From Bacteroidaceae bacterium (GTDB taxonomy: Bacteria; Bacteroidota; Bacteroidia; Bacteroidales; Bacteroidaceae), in assembly GCA_017619585.1 (NCBI GenBank), contig JAFZSA010000043.1, positions 1-48,963 of the forward strand: a stretch of 48,963 nucleotides of DNA, in the 5' to 3' direction. The notes beneath the pieces are model-generated. The model worked only from the letters and a program-made list of their open reading frames with translations. It was not told where the DNA came from and did no database searches. A program made the position numbers and the translations under genes. This document shows, piece by piece, positions 23,401-30,180 of this stretch; position 1 is the first letter of the stretch; each line of letters opens with the position of its first letter.

Positions 23401-23445
23401 CTACCAGCGAAAGGCCGTGTTGCTGAGAGAGAAACGGCATATTGC
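23401..23445 (+). repeat. Second copy of array A
   Basis: The 24 bases 23401-23424 are identical to 22490-22513. The next unit (GAGAAAC at 23429) again follows 22 bp after the first (23407). Confidence 0.8.
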
Positions 23446-23679
23446 AAAAAGACTGACAACAGAGAGCAGTCGAGATTTAATAACCAGTCAACTCTATCCA
23501 GTCGTAAGACAGAAAACTGACAAACTAAATCAGCGAACTACAAAGTCTGGAGATCCTTTTGTGCATCTTTTTCTCAAGAGTGTTGTGTCAAATGTTAAAG
23601 GTTTATACGTTTGAATACATGTCTTATGTGTTGAACATAAAAAAATGGAGTTTTATTTCATTTTGTTCTCGGTTCTTTG

Positions 23680-23687
23680 TAATTTTG
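23680..23687 (+). promoter_or_regulatory. Predicted -7 box of the Gfo/Idh/MocA gene
   Basis: TAATTTTG, with a TTTTG about 14 bp upstream (closer than usual). The ATG is at 23741. Confidence 0.45.
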
Positions 23688-23740
23688 TGACACACTTTTG
23701 AATAACACACAAATTATAGCCAACAAACTATTATAACGAC

Positions 23741-25108
23741 ATGAAAGAGAACAAGACAAAAAAGACTGAGAAAGGTATGTCGCGTCGCGACTTCCTGGTA
23801 ACGGCCGGTACGGGAATAGCTGGTTTTATGATATTGCCCAGCTTTACCATAGACGGCAAGCGCATTGCTCCGAGCGACAGGGTAGTGCTTGGCTTCGTTG
23901 GGCTGGGACAGCAGGGATGCAGCGACTTCCGCAGTTTTGCTGCCTGCCCTGGTGTACAGGTTGCCGCATGCTGCGATGTAGACAGCATCAAGAACGAGCG
24001 TTTCCGTAGGTATGTTACCAAATGGCAGAAGGAGAAGTCTATGCCCGTCCGCTGCGATGTATATGAGGAATACGAGCGGATGCTTGAGCGTAAGGACATC
24101 GATGCCATAGAGATTGCAACTCCAGACCATTGGCACGCCCTTGTGGCCATCCACTCGCTACAGGCTGGGAAGGATGTTTATTTGCAGAAGCCATTGGCAT
24201 ATACTATTACAGAAGGTCTGGCTGTACAGCGTGCCGTCAGGGCCAATAACCGCATACTGCAGATGGGAAGCCAGCAGCGAAGCAGCCAGGAGTTCCAGAC
24301 AGCCATTCAACTGGTGCGCAGCGGAGCACTCGGAGACATCAAGGAAATTCACGTCCGTGTGGGTGATCCTCCAAAGCCCTTCGACTTGCCTGAGATGCCT
24401 GTGCCTGATAACCTGAACTTTAACCTCTGGATGGGACCGCTCAACAATCCGAAGATTCATTATCATCCTGATATCTGCCCTGTGGTCAGCCTTGATCCTG
24501 ACAAGAATGAGTCGCTATGGGGAGCATGGCGCTGGTATGAAGAGACCGGTAACGGATATCCTGCTGACTGGGGAGCTCACATGTACGACATAGCACAGGC
24601 TGCCATCGGTATGGACGGACTGGGCCCTGTTGAGTTCATTCCACAGGGTTACAACGGAGCAGAATACGGAACGATGAAATATGCCAACGGCATCGTTATG
24701 CAGGAGAGGCCCTACTGCGAGGACAAAGAGGCCAGGGGTCTTAAGTTCATTGGCGATAAGGGTTGGCTGAAGGTGGCTCGTGGCTATATTGAGTGCTCGG
24801 ATAGCAAGCTGTTGAAGAAACAGCAGGAGACTATCGCTGCAGGACAGTATGAGGTTAGCTCGCCCCACATGCAGAATTTCATAGATGCCATCCGTGAGCA
24901 TAAGGATCCGATAGCACCTGTTGAATACGGATGCAGTACCAACACGCTTTGTTGTCTGACCAATATTGCTCGTGAGCTGAAGCGCCCAGTACACTGGAAT
25001 CCCGCTACGCTGAGTTTTGGCGATGACAAGGAGGCCTTTGCACACCGCCTGTACTATTACGACTACCGTCGTCCCTATACGCTACCATATCTGGAAAGGC
25101 GCGGATAG
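23741..25108 (+). CDS. Gfo/Idh/MocA-family oxidoreductase with Tat-type signal
   Basis: A 455-residue NAD(P)-dependent oxidoreductase. The N-terminus MSRRDFLVTAGTGIAGF (from residue 13) is a twin-arginine signal, so the protein is probably exported to the periplasm. The Rossmann motif is VLGFVGLGQQGCSD (about residues 49-62), IATPDHWH (about 126-133) and YLQKPLAYT (about 147-155) are family signatures, and a C-terminal alpha/beta domain follows (about 180-455; WRWYEETGNGYPADWGAHMYD). Relatives include sugar dehydrogenases and the NAD-dependent GH109 glycosidases; the activity cannot be assigned. It stands alone between the minisatellite region and a convergent O-methyltransferase gene. Confidence 0.9.
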   Translation: MKENKTKKTEKGMSRRDFLVTAGTGIAGFMILPSFTIDGKRIAPSDRVVLGFVGLGQQGCSDFRSFAACPGVQVAACCDVDSIKNERFRRYVTKWQKEKSMPVRCDVYEEYERMLERKDIDAIEIATPDHWHALVAIHSLQAGKDVYLQKPLAYTITEGLAVQRAVRANNRILQMGSQQRSSQEFQTAIQLVRSGALGDIKEIHVRVGDPPKPFDLPEMPVPDNLNFNLWMGPLNNPKIHYHPDICPVVSLDPDKNESLWGAWRWYEETGNGYPADWGAHMYDIAQAAIGMDGLGPVEFIPQGYNGAEYGTMKYANGIVMQERPYCEDKEARGLKFIGDKGWLKVARGYIECSDSKLLKKQQETIAAGQYEVSSPHMQNFIDAIREHKDPIAPVEYGCSTNTLCCLTNIARELKRPVHWNPATLSFGDDKEAFAHRLYYYDYRRPYTLPYLERRG

Positions 25109-25138
25109 GGGTAAGATTTGTAAATTATCTAAGTTGGA

Positions 25139-25771
25139 TTATTCCTTCACCCTAATCAGGGTAAGGCCATCACGGAGGGGTAGAATGACTTTTTCTACCC
25201 TTTCGTCTTTTGCAACGAGGTCATTGAAGGCCTGAACGCCTTGGGTCTGAAGGTCGCTTTCGCGAGGATGTTCTTCCAGTACGTGACCATACCACAGGGT
25301 GTTGTCGGCAATGATAAAGCCACCCTTGCGCATTCGGGGCAATATCATCTGGTAGTATTCCACATATTGGCGCTTATCGGCATCAATAAAGGCAAGGTCC
25401 CAGGTAACATCCATTTGGGGCACCAGTTGCAGGGCATCGCCAATATGAAGATGAAGTTTACTGGCATAAGGGCTGCCATCAAACCATTTGCGGATGAAGT
25501 CTTCCTGTTCGTCGAAGATTTCAAAAGTATGCAGCTCAGCCCCTTCCTCCAGTCCTTCTGCCATACTGAGGGCGCTATAACCGCTGAAGGTGCCTAACTC
25601 CAATACCATACGGGGGCGAATCATCTGCACCAGCATCTTCAGCAAACGTCCTTGCAGGTGCCCGCTTGCCATCTGGCCATAAGACAGCCTGAGCTGTGTA
25701 TCTCGCCACAGCTCATGCAGGTATTCTCCCTCGGCATCAATATGATGCAGTATGTAATCGTCGATATTCAT
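25139..25771 (-). CDS. Class I SAM-dependent O-methyltransferase (caffeoyl-CoA OMT type)
   Basis: A 210-residue cytoplasmic methyltransferase. The SAM-binding motif I is VLELGTFSGYSALSMAEGL (about residues 55-73). The metal-site motif LAFIDADKRQYVEYY (about 128-142) and IADNTLWYGHV (about 154-164) are typical of the COMT family, where Asp/Asp/Asn bind a divalent metal. The natural substrate in Bacteroidota is unknown. It follows aroQ on the same strand after 78 bp, a gap that contains two palindromic elements; the forward one ends 5-8 bp from the start codon, in the leader. Co-transcription with aroQ is likely. Confidence 0.9.
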   Translation of the reverse strand: MNIDDYILHHIDAEGEYLHELWRDTQLRLSYGQMASGHLQGRLLKMLVQMIRPRMVLELGTFSGYSALSMAEGLEEGAELHTFEIFDEQEDFIRKWFDGSPYASKLHLHIGDALQLVPQMDVTWDLAFIDADKRQYVEYYQMILPRMRKGGFIIADNTLWYGHVLEEHPRESDLQTQGVQAFNDLVAKDERVEKVILPLRDGLTLIRVKE

Positions 25772-25778
25772 ATTATGA

Positions 25779-25804
25779 CCCCCTCTATATCTCCCCGGGG
25801 GGAG
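25779..25804 (+). repeat. C/G-rich palindromic element, copy 10, in the leader of the methyltransferase gene
   Basis: ACCCCCTCTATAT then CTCCCCGGGGGGAG, 7 bp upstream of the minus-strand ATG at 25771. Inverted partner of copy 11. Confidence 0.7.
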
Positions 25805-25819
25805 ACTTGTGGTTATTTT

Positions 25820-25851
25820 CCCTCCCTCGGGAGGGGAAGGGGAGGGGTCTC
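25820..25851 (-). repeat. C/G-rich palindromic element, copy 11, abutting the aroQ stop
   Basis: CCCTCCC-TC-GGGAGGGG then AAGGGGAGGGGTC; on the minus strand it begins at the aroQ stop codon (25850-25852). Confidence 0.72.
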
Positions 25852-26293
25852 ACTCTTCACTTTCATAAGACGAAGCCTTATCTATCAAAGCTTCAATGGC
25901 AAGACGATAGCTGTCGAGACCAAAGCCCATGATAACACCCAGGCATCCAGGGCTGATGAGGCTTTTGCGACGGAACTCCTCGCGCTGGTGAACATTGGTG
26001 ATATGTACCTCTACGGCAGGAGTGCTTACACTCTTCAAGGCATCCAGAATGGCAACGCTGGTATGCGTATAGGCACCTGCATTCAGGACAATACCATCGC
26101 GGTCGAATCCAACCTCCTGAATCTTGTTGATGATTTCACCCTCCAGATTACTCTGGTAATAGTCGATACGTACTTTGGGGAAACGTGTACGCAGGTCCTT
26201 CAAATAATCTGCCCAAGCCTTCTTTCCGTAAATTTCAGGCTCGCGAATGCCCAATAAATTCAAGTTAGGGCCGTTGATAATTTGTATTCTCAT
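25850..26293 (-). CDS. aroQ: Type II 3-dehydroquinate dehydratase
   Basis: A 147-residue cytoplasmic enzyme of the shikimate pathway that dehydrates 3-dehydroquinate to 3-dehydroshikimate. Family motifs are present: INGPNLNLLGIREPEIYG (residues 6-23, with the active-site Asn, Arg and Tyr), IVLNAGAYTHTSVAILDAL (about 68-86) and VEVHITNVHQREEFR (about 93-107, with the catalytic His region). The length is normal for the dodecameric type II enzymes. It is divergent from xerD with overlapping promoters and is followed by the O-methyltransferase gene. Confidence 0.96.
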   Translation of the reverse strand: MRIQIINGPNLNLLGIREPEIYGKKAWADYLKDLRTRFPKVRIDYYQSNLEGEIINKIQEVGFDRDGIVLNAGAYTHTSVAILDALKSVSTPAVEVHITNVHQREEFRRKSLISPGCLGVIMGFGLDSYRLAIEALIDKASSYESEE

Positions 26294-26311
26294 AATTATT
26301 ATGTACTTTTG
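26281..26311 (+). promoter_or_regulatory. Predicted xerD promoter
   Basis: TTTG (26281-26284) and TACTTTTG (26304-26311) with 19 bp between. The -33 box lies inside the aroQ coding region. Confidence 0.65.
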
Positions 26312-26317
26312 CCGCTA

Positions 26318-26325
26318 CAAAGATA
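26318..26325 (-). promoter_or_regulatory. Predicted aroQ -7 box
   Basis: The minus strand reads TATCTTTG, 25 bp ahead of the aroQ ATG. It lies downstream of the xerD -7 box, so each RNA would start within the other promoter. Confidence 0.6.
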
Positions 26326-26383
26326 AGGAAAATAGCTAAACAAGTGCGCATTATTGTGCAAATTTAATCTAAACGAAAGGATT

Positions 26384-27316
26384 TTGAGTTATCAGTTCAC
26401 AAATACAGGCGCTATTTCCCCTCAGATTCTGAGGCGTTATATGCAATATCTCAGGTTGGAGCGGTCGTATACAGGTAACACATTGGATGCTTATGTAAGG
26501 GACCTGCAAAAGTTGCTGAACTACTATGCCGACGTGGGTATCGACTTTCGACATGTAACGCTGGAACAGTTGGACCATTTCTCAGGAACGCTTCAGGATT
26601 TGGGAGTCCAGCCGCGTAGTGTGGCCCGCATCCTTAGCGGTGTACGTTCGTTCTACCGTTTCCTGGTTTTGGAGAAGGAGATAGAGACTGATCCGACGGA
26701 ACTATTGGAAAACCCGCAGATAGGGAAACACCTTCCGGAAGTGTTGAGCATTCAGGAGATAGATGCCATAGAGCAGGCCATAGACAAGAGCAAACCTCAG
26801 GGAGTGAGGGATGTTGCTATCATAGAAATGCTGTATAGTTGTGGCTTGCGCATCAGCGAATTGTGTAACCTGAAGATGAGCGAGCTGTTCCTGGAAGAGG
26901 GCTATATCCGTGTTCATGGGAAAGGACGCAAGGAACGACTGGTGCCTATTGGTGAACAGGCTATAGAGAAACTGCGCCAATGGTTTGTGATAAGGGTAAC
27001 TGTAAAAGCCAAGCCTGGACACGAGGACTATGTTTTCATCAGTACCAAACGAGGAACCAAGCTGAGTAGAATTACCCTCTTTGTATACATCAAGGATTAT
27101 GCTCAACGGGCTGGCATACAGAAGAATATCAGTCCGCATACCTTCCGCCATAGCTTTGCCACACACCTGTTGGAAGGCGGTGCCAACCTGCGTGCCATTC
27201 AGGCTATGCTGGGACACGAGGATATCTCCACCACGGAAATCTACATGCACATAGACAGAAGCCACTTGCGTGAGGAGATTCTGGAACACCACCCGAGGAA
27301 TATTAAGGGACATTGA
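26384..27316 (+). CDS. xerD: Site-specific tyrosine recombinase XerD
   Basis: A tyrosine recombinase that resolves chromosome dimers. The N-terminal SAM-like core-binding domain (YMQYLRLERSYTGNTLDAY) is followed by the catalytic domain. Catalytic residues: Arg in YSCGLRISELCNL, Lys in VHGKGRKERLVPIG, the HTFRHSFATHLLEGGANLR His/Arg pair, His of MLGHEDISTTEIY and the final Tyr. The start is uncertain: TTG at 26384 is preceded by AAAGGA and gives a full N-terminus (310 residues). The first in-frame ATG (26441) would clip the first helix, and another TTG lies at 26354. The stop codon is the first TTGA of a CATTGAN heptamer array. Confidence 0.94.
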   Translation: MSYQFTNTGAISPQILRRYMQYLRLERSYTGNTLDAYVRDLQKLLNYYADVGIDFRHVTLEQLDHFSGTLQDLGVQPRSVARILSGVRSFYRFLVLEKEIETDPTELLENPQIGKHLPEVLSIQEIDAIEQAIDKSKPQGVRDVAIIEMLYSCGLRISELCNLKMSELFLEEGYIRVHGKGRKERLVPIGEQAIEKLRQWFVIRVTVKAKPGHEDYVFISTKRGTKLSRITLFVYIKDYAQRAGIQKNISPHTFRHSFATHLLEGGANLRAIQAMLGHEDISTTEIYMHIDRSHLREEILEHHPRNIKGH

Positions 27317-27417
27317 CCATTGAGCATTGACCATTGAGCATTGAGCATTCCAGATGGCGTTTGGTGGTTATTTACAAAAATGTTCAATGTTCAATGTTCA
27401 ATGTTCAATGTTTTTTT
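27311..27417. repeat. CATTGAN heptamer inverted repeat between xerD and the OmpA/TPR gene
   Basis: The left arm 27311-27350 holds six CATTGAC/CATTGAG units, including the xerD stop codon. The right arm 27375-27417 holds TTCAATG units followed by a run of T. The arms are complementary over more than 30 bp with a mismatch roughly every seventh base, and the T-run fits an intrinsic terminator. The right arm lies directly upstream of the next gene's -7 box. Confidence 0.82.
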
Positions 27418-27418
27418 G

Positions 27419-27426
27419 TACCTTTG
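27419..27426 (+). promoter_or_regulatory. Predicted -7 box of the OmpA/TPR lipoprotein gene
   Basis: TACCTTTG, with the ATG at 27457. The region where a -33 box should lie is made of the TTCAATG heptamers. Confidence 0.6.
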
Positions 27427-27456
27427 CACGCAAAATATCAATTAGGTTAAATTATT

Positions 27457-29145
27457 ATGCAAAAATCTCATGTTTTTATGATGTCAGCAGCCGTTCTGGC
27501 GCTCTCATCTTGTAGCAAGCTTGGAAAGCTTAGCTCAGATAACTTTACTGTTACTCCTACTCCCCTTGAGGCTGTTGGTGGACAGGTTCCCGCTACAATT
27601 AATGGTACTTTCCCCGTTAAGTATATGAAGAAGAAGGCTCAGGTAACTGTTACTCCCGTCCTGAAGTATCAGGGTGGCGAGGCTGAAGGCCAGAGTGCTA
27701 CTTTCCAGGGCGAGAAGGTTGAAGGCAATGCTACAACTATCAGATACAAGGCTGGTGGTACTTATGCAATGAAGACCAACTTTGCCTACATAGAGCCTAT
27801 GCTCAAAAGCGAGTTGTATGCTCGTTTCGATGCTAAGTTGGGTAAGAAGACTGTTTCTATCCCCGAGGTTAAGATCGGTTATGGCGTATTGGCAACCAGC
27901 CAGTTGCTGAACCGTTGCAATATCACTGGTGCAACTGCTCCTGACGGTTACCAGCGTATCATTGCCCAGAAGCAGGAGGCTAACATCAAGTTCCTGATCA
28001 ATCAGGCTAACCTTCGTGCCAGCGAGCTGAACAATGTCAGCGTTAAGGATTTGGGTAAGATACTGAAGGAGATTAACGACAATGCCGAGACTCGTGCCCT
28101 GCAGAACATCGAGGTAAGCGCTTATGCCAGCCCCGATGGTAAGTACGACTTCAACGAGAAGTTGGCCGAGAAGCGTCAGAACGTCAGCAGCGATTACCTG
28201 AAGGGTGAGCTGAAGAAGATTCGCATGAAGGCAGATGTGGATACCAAGTTTACTGCTGAGGACTGGGATGGTTTCCAGGAGTTGGTTTCTAAGAGCAACC
28301 TGCAGGATAAGGAGATTATCCTCCGCGTTCTGTCTATGTACCAGGAGCCCGAAGAACGTGAGCAGCAGATTAGCAACATGAGCGAGGTTTACACAGACAT
28401 CAAGGAAAGCATCCTGCCCGAGTTGCGCCGTGCCCGTCTGATTGTTAACTACGAGGTTATCGGTCGTAGCGATGAGCAGATTCTGGAGCAGTTCCAGCAG
28501 GATCCCAGCAAGCTCAGCGTTGAGGAGATGGTATATGGTGCCAACAAGCTGACCAAGGATGAGGCTACCCGCAAGCAGTGGAACGAGGCTATTGCCAAGC
28601 AGTATCCCAGCGACTATCGCGCTCTGAACAATATGGCTCAGCAGGCTATTGCTGCTGGTAACACAGAGGTTGCCAACAACTACCTGAAGCAGGCTGCCAG
28701 CGTAAGCAAAAATGCTCCTGAGGTAAACACCAACCTGGCTCTGCTGGCCCTGAAGAACGGTGATGTAAACGCTGCTGAGACTTACCTTGCAAAGGGTAGC
28801 GGCTCTGACACCTTCAAGGAGGTTATGGGTAACCTGAACATTGCCAAGGGTAACTACACTCAGGCTGCTACTGACTTGGCTGGCACTTATTCTAACAGTG
28901 CTGCTTTGGCTCAGATTTTGGCTAAGGATTACACTAGCGCTAAGAAGACACTTGCTGCCATCAAGAATGCTGATGCTATTACCAGCTATCTGCAGGCTGT
29001 TTTGGCTGCACGTACAAACGATACTACTACTTTGGCTTCTGCCCTCAAGAGCGCTATCCAGCAGGATGCTACTTTGGCTGCCCGTGCTGCTAACGACCTT
29101 GAGTTTGCCAAGTATGCAAGCATCATTAAGGGTATCATCAAGTAA
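27457..29145 (+). CDS. OmpA-like/TPR envelope lipoprotein, probably abundant
   Basis: A 562-residue protein with a lipoprotein-type signal ending in LALSSCSK. The N-terminal 170 residues are beta-rich. Residues about 215-330 contain an OmpA-like segment (IEVSAYASPDGKYDFNEKLAEKR), the pattern used for peptidoglycan contact. The C-terminal 190 residues are Ala/Asn-rich helical repeats resembling TPRs (YLKQAASVSKNAPEVNTNLA, LKNGDVNAAETYLAKG, IAKGNYTQAATDLAG). Codons are strongly biased to GCT, AAG, AAC and CAG, as in highly expressed genes, so I expect an abundant periplasmic or outer-membrane protein. The exact role is unknown. The stop is immediately followed by the ATG of the next lipoprotein (TAAATG), indicating coupling. 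Confidence 0.8.
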   Translation: MQKSHVFMMSAAVLALSSCSKLGKLSSDNFTVTPTPLEAVGGQVPATINGTFPVKYMKKKAQVTVTPVLKYQGGEAEGQSATFQGEKVEGNATTIRYKAGGTYAMKTNFAYIEPMLKSELYARFDAKLGKKTVSIPEVKIGYGVLATSQLLNRCNITGATAPDGYQRIIAQKQEANIKFLINQANLRASELNNVSVKDLGKILKEINDNAETRALQNIEVSAYASPDGKYDFNEKLAEKRQNVSSDYLKGELKKIRMKADVDTKFTAEDWDGFQELVSKSNLQDKEIILRVLSMYQEPEEREQQISNMSEVYTDIKESILPELRRARLIVNYEVIGRSDEQILEQFQQDPSKLSVEEMVYGANKLTKDEATRKQWNEAIAKQYPSDYRALNNMAQQAIAAGNTEVANNYLKQAASVSKNAPEVNTNLALLALKNGDVNAAETYLAKGSGSDTFKEVMGNLNIAKGNYTQAATDLAGTYSNSAALAQILAKDYTSAKKTLAAIKNADAITSYLQAVLAARTNDTTTLASALKSAIQQDATLAARAANDLEFAKYASIIKGIIK

Positions 29146-30180
29146 ATGAAATCCAAGCTATTCTATATAGCATTCCTGCTCACCCTGCTCAGTTGCAGCA
29201 ATCACCCCGGTCAGGTTAAGATTCAGGGTAGTTTTGCTCACCTTGAGCAGGGTGAGTTCTTTATTTACAGTCCCAGCGGAGGAACCGACCGCTTGGATAC
29301 GCTGCATATTGAGAATGGTGAATTCGAGTATATGGCATCCATAGAGGGAGATGTTATCTTCCACCTGATGTATCCCAATTATTCCGAGCTTACCATTTTT
29401 GCCCGTCCTGGCGATGACATTAAGATTGTAGGCGATGCCCAGAATCTGAATGCAGTAGAGGTGAAGGGCACCGAGGATAATGAAACTTATACCGAATTCA
29501 GGAAACGCATAAAGGACCTTTCCGACAAAGAGGCACGTGATGTTGCCCAGCAATATGCTCTGGAATATCCTACGCTGGCCCTTAGCCGTTACCTGTTTTC
29601 ATCGTATTTCCTTTTGAACGACAGTATTCCACAGGCTCAGATATCGGAAATCTATGACAGTTTATGCCGTGCCTGTCCTGATAATGTGGAGTTGAGTAAA
29701 CTGTCCCGTCAGGTTCGTTCTCATGGTTTGCTGGCCGAGGGTCAGGAAATGCCTAAGCTTAAACTGAAAACCCGTCCGTCCGTCTTTAATGACGAAGGCG
29801 GAAAGGAGATATCTACAGAAGATTTCCGTGGCAATTACTTGCTGATATCCTTCTGGGCCAGTTGGAAGAGCGGTTCACAGAGTGCACTCTACCGTGCCCG
29901 TAGGTTCCGCAGGGAAATGAAGGAGAAGGGTATCAGGGTGAATGCCCTCAGCTATTCACTTGATGCAGCATCCTCAGAATTGGCAAGGATTGAGAAGAAC
30001 GATAGCGTAGACTATTACAGTTATTGTGATTTCCAATGTTTCAATAGTCCGCTTGTCCAGAAATGGGGCATTTGCGACTTGCCTTTCTTTGTTCTTATAG
30101 ATGCCAATCTGAAGATTGTTGCCTCCGGCACGGATTGGCAGCGTGATATAGAACCTCACATCTCGAAATTATGCTTGTAA
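29146..30180 (+). CDS. DUF4369-type lipoprotein with thioredoxin-like domain lacking the CxxC
   Basis: A 344-residue envelope lipoprotein (signal ends in LLTLLSCSN). The N-terminal part (about 22-110) resembles the DUF4369 beta domain that precedes TlpA-like thioredoxin domains in Bacteroidota. The C-terminal part (about 195-340) has the thioredoxin layout: YLLISFWASWKSGSQSA, then a LPFFVLID cis-proline segment. In redox-active relatives the motif is WAxWCxxC; here Lys241 and Ser244 replace the two cysteines, so disulfide exchange at this site is not possible. It starts immediately after the OmpA/TPR gene and overlaps comM by 10 bp, so it lies in a three-gene unit. Confidence 0.85.
   Translation: MKSKLFYIAFLLTLLSCSNHPGQVKIQGSFAHLEQGEFFIYSPSGGTDRLDTLHIENGEFEYMASIEGDVIFHLMYPNYSELTIFARPGDDIKIVGDAQNLNAVEVKGTEDNETYTEFRKRIKDLSDKEARDVAQQYALEYPTLALSRYLFSSYFLLNDSIPQAQISEIYDSLCRACPDNVELSKLSRQVRSHGLLAEGQEMPKLKLKTRPSVFNDEGGKEISTEDFRGNYLLISFWASWKSGSQSALYRARRFRREMKEKGIRVNALSYSLDAASSELARIEKNDSVDYYSYCDFQCFNSPLVQKWGICDLPFFVLIDANLKIVASGTDWQRDIEPHISKLCL

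Larger units (their letters stand above)
22320..23661. other. Gene-free 1.3-kb region of minisatellites
   Basis: No ORF here has recognisable protein character; the short frames follow the repeats. The region contains several arrays (listed separately) with 11- or 22-23-bp periods and a 24-bp exact duplication (22490-22513 and 23401-23424). It also contains a diverged pair of about 45-bp blocks (from 23070 and from 23268, both starting TCGTAGA). Between the arrays, 22805-23040 is non-repetitive and contains a small GGGG-ACA-CCCC dyad near 22904. I see no convincing RNA gene. Confidence 0.6.

Noticed and set aside
23175..23459. Short minus-strand frames with PQGYLRF/PQGFLKV-like repeats
   Set aside because: The peptide repetition simply reflects the 11-bp DNA array; no evidence of translation.
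26384..27316. xerD as integrase of a mobile element
   Set aside because: Sequence and context (aroQ neighbour, housekeeping genes, no attachment repeats or transfer genes) fit the chromosomal dimer-resolution recombinase.
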